Source: Desulfosporosinus sp. UBA4726
GTDB taxonomy: Bacteria > Bacillota > Desulfitobacteriia > Desulfitobacteriales > Desulfitobacteriaceae
DNA: 5,221 nt
Assembly: GCA_002404215.1 (NCBI GenBank)
Contig: DHJG01000179.1
Location: 2,667-7,887, forward strand
Direction: 5' to 3'
Made by a program: the position numbers and the translations under genes. A model generated the notes under the pieces. The model was not told where the DNA came from and ran no database searches. It was given only the letters and a program-made list of their open reading frames with translations. Below are positions 5,013-5,221 of this stretch, in pieces (within the stretch, counting starts at the first letter, position 1; the number at the start of each line of letters is the position of its first letter).

Positions 5013-5221
5013 ATGGACCTAAGAGATTTTTATAATCGGTTTAGCCTAGACGAGAGCCTCGCTAGGCTCACGGACTTTAACCCCTATTACCAGAGAATTG
5101 ACTCTGGATTAGATAGGAAAATTCGGGTAAATGGACATGAGATGATTGACCTAGCCTCCAACAATTATCTGGGCCTGGCTACAGACGTCAGGGTTAAACA
5201 GGCTGCCATGGAGGCTGTCCA
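5013..5221 (+). CDS. PLP-dependent alpha-oxoamine synthase (BioF/KBL/serine palmitoyltransferase-like), N-terminal fragment
   Basis: The first 69 codons of a fold-type I PLP enzyme, cut by the window end. A strong GGGGAGG (5000-5006) precedes the ATG by 6 nt. Residues FNPYYQRIDSGLDRKIRVNG lead into MIDLASNNYLGLATDVRVKQAA, and the SNNYLGLA motif is the N-terminal signature shared by 8-amino-7-oxononanoate synthase, 2-amino-3-ketobutyrate-CoA ligase, 5-aminolevulinate synthase and serine palmitoyltransferase. These enzymes condense an amino acid with an acyl thioester and lose CO2. NNYLGL rather than NDYLGL leans towards the KBL/serine palmitoyltransferase side, but this is weak. The PLP lysine and the substrate-specifying residues lie outside the window. 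The ACP gene just upstream makes an acyl-ACP a plausible donor; this is inference. Confidence 0.85.
   Translation, partial: MDLRDFYNRFSLDESLARLTDFNPYYQRIDSGLDRKIRVNGHEMIDLASNNYLGLATDVRVKQAAMEAV

Overview
The window looks like a chromosomal segment of an anaerobic, low-to-moderate GC Firmicute, probably a Desulfosporosinus/Desulfitobacterium-type member of the Peptococcaceae. This is inference from gene content (a NapH-type membrane polyferredoxin, small XRE regulators, single-domain old-yellow-enzyme proteins), strong purine-rich Shine-Dalgarno sequences, GTG starts and codon usage. No marker gene fixes the taxonomy.

Left part (1-1568). The window opens in the last 67 codons of a short-chain dehydrogenase. 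A 277-bp spacer follows. It holds a small inverted-repeat element (242-296), then a perfect TGTGA-N6-TCACA palindrome (382-401) centred 41.5 bp upstream of the start point predicted from a consensus TATAAT. This is the classical class II activator layout of the CRP/FNR family. It drives a monocistronic four-cluster membrane ferredoxin (482-1480), closed by a good intrinsic terminator (1516-1555).

Middle part (1569-2364). Two helix-turn-helix genes are divergent. A 68-aa Cro/CI-type regulator lies on the minus strand. A 152-aa XRE protein with an unassigned C-terminal domain lies on the plus strand. The plus-strand promoter has a 14-bp perfect palindrome over its -10 region, a likely repressor operator.

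Right part (1906-5221). The 152-aa regulator is the first gene of a tight same-strand series: a UbiA-type membrane prenyltransferase (4-bp gap), an FMN-dependent old-yellow-enzyme oxidoreductase (16-bp gap), a stand-alone acyl carrier protein (38-bp gap) and, after a 178-bp structured spacer, the start of a PLP-dependent alpha-oxoamine synthase cut by the window edge. A discrete ACP with an oxoamine synthase, an ene-reductase-like flavoprotein and a prenyltransferase suggests a small biosynthetic cluster. It could condense an ACP-bound acyl group with an amino acid and then reduce and/or prenylate the product. I do not recognise it as a described pathway; the product is unknown.

The two intergenic elements (242-296 and 4831-4937) share matching ends: 13 of 15 bases on the left and a GTGGCGGT core on the right. 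They look like two members of one dispersed palindromic family. The second supplies the stop codon of the ACP gene and can fold into a branched structure with five helices.
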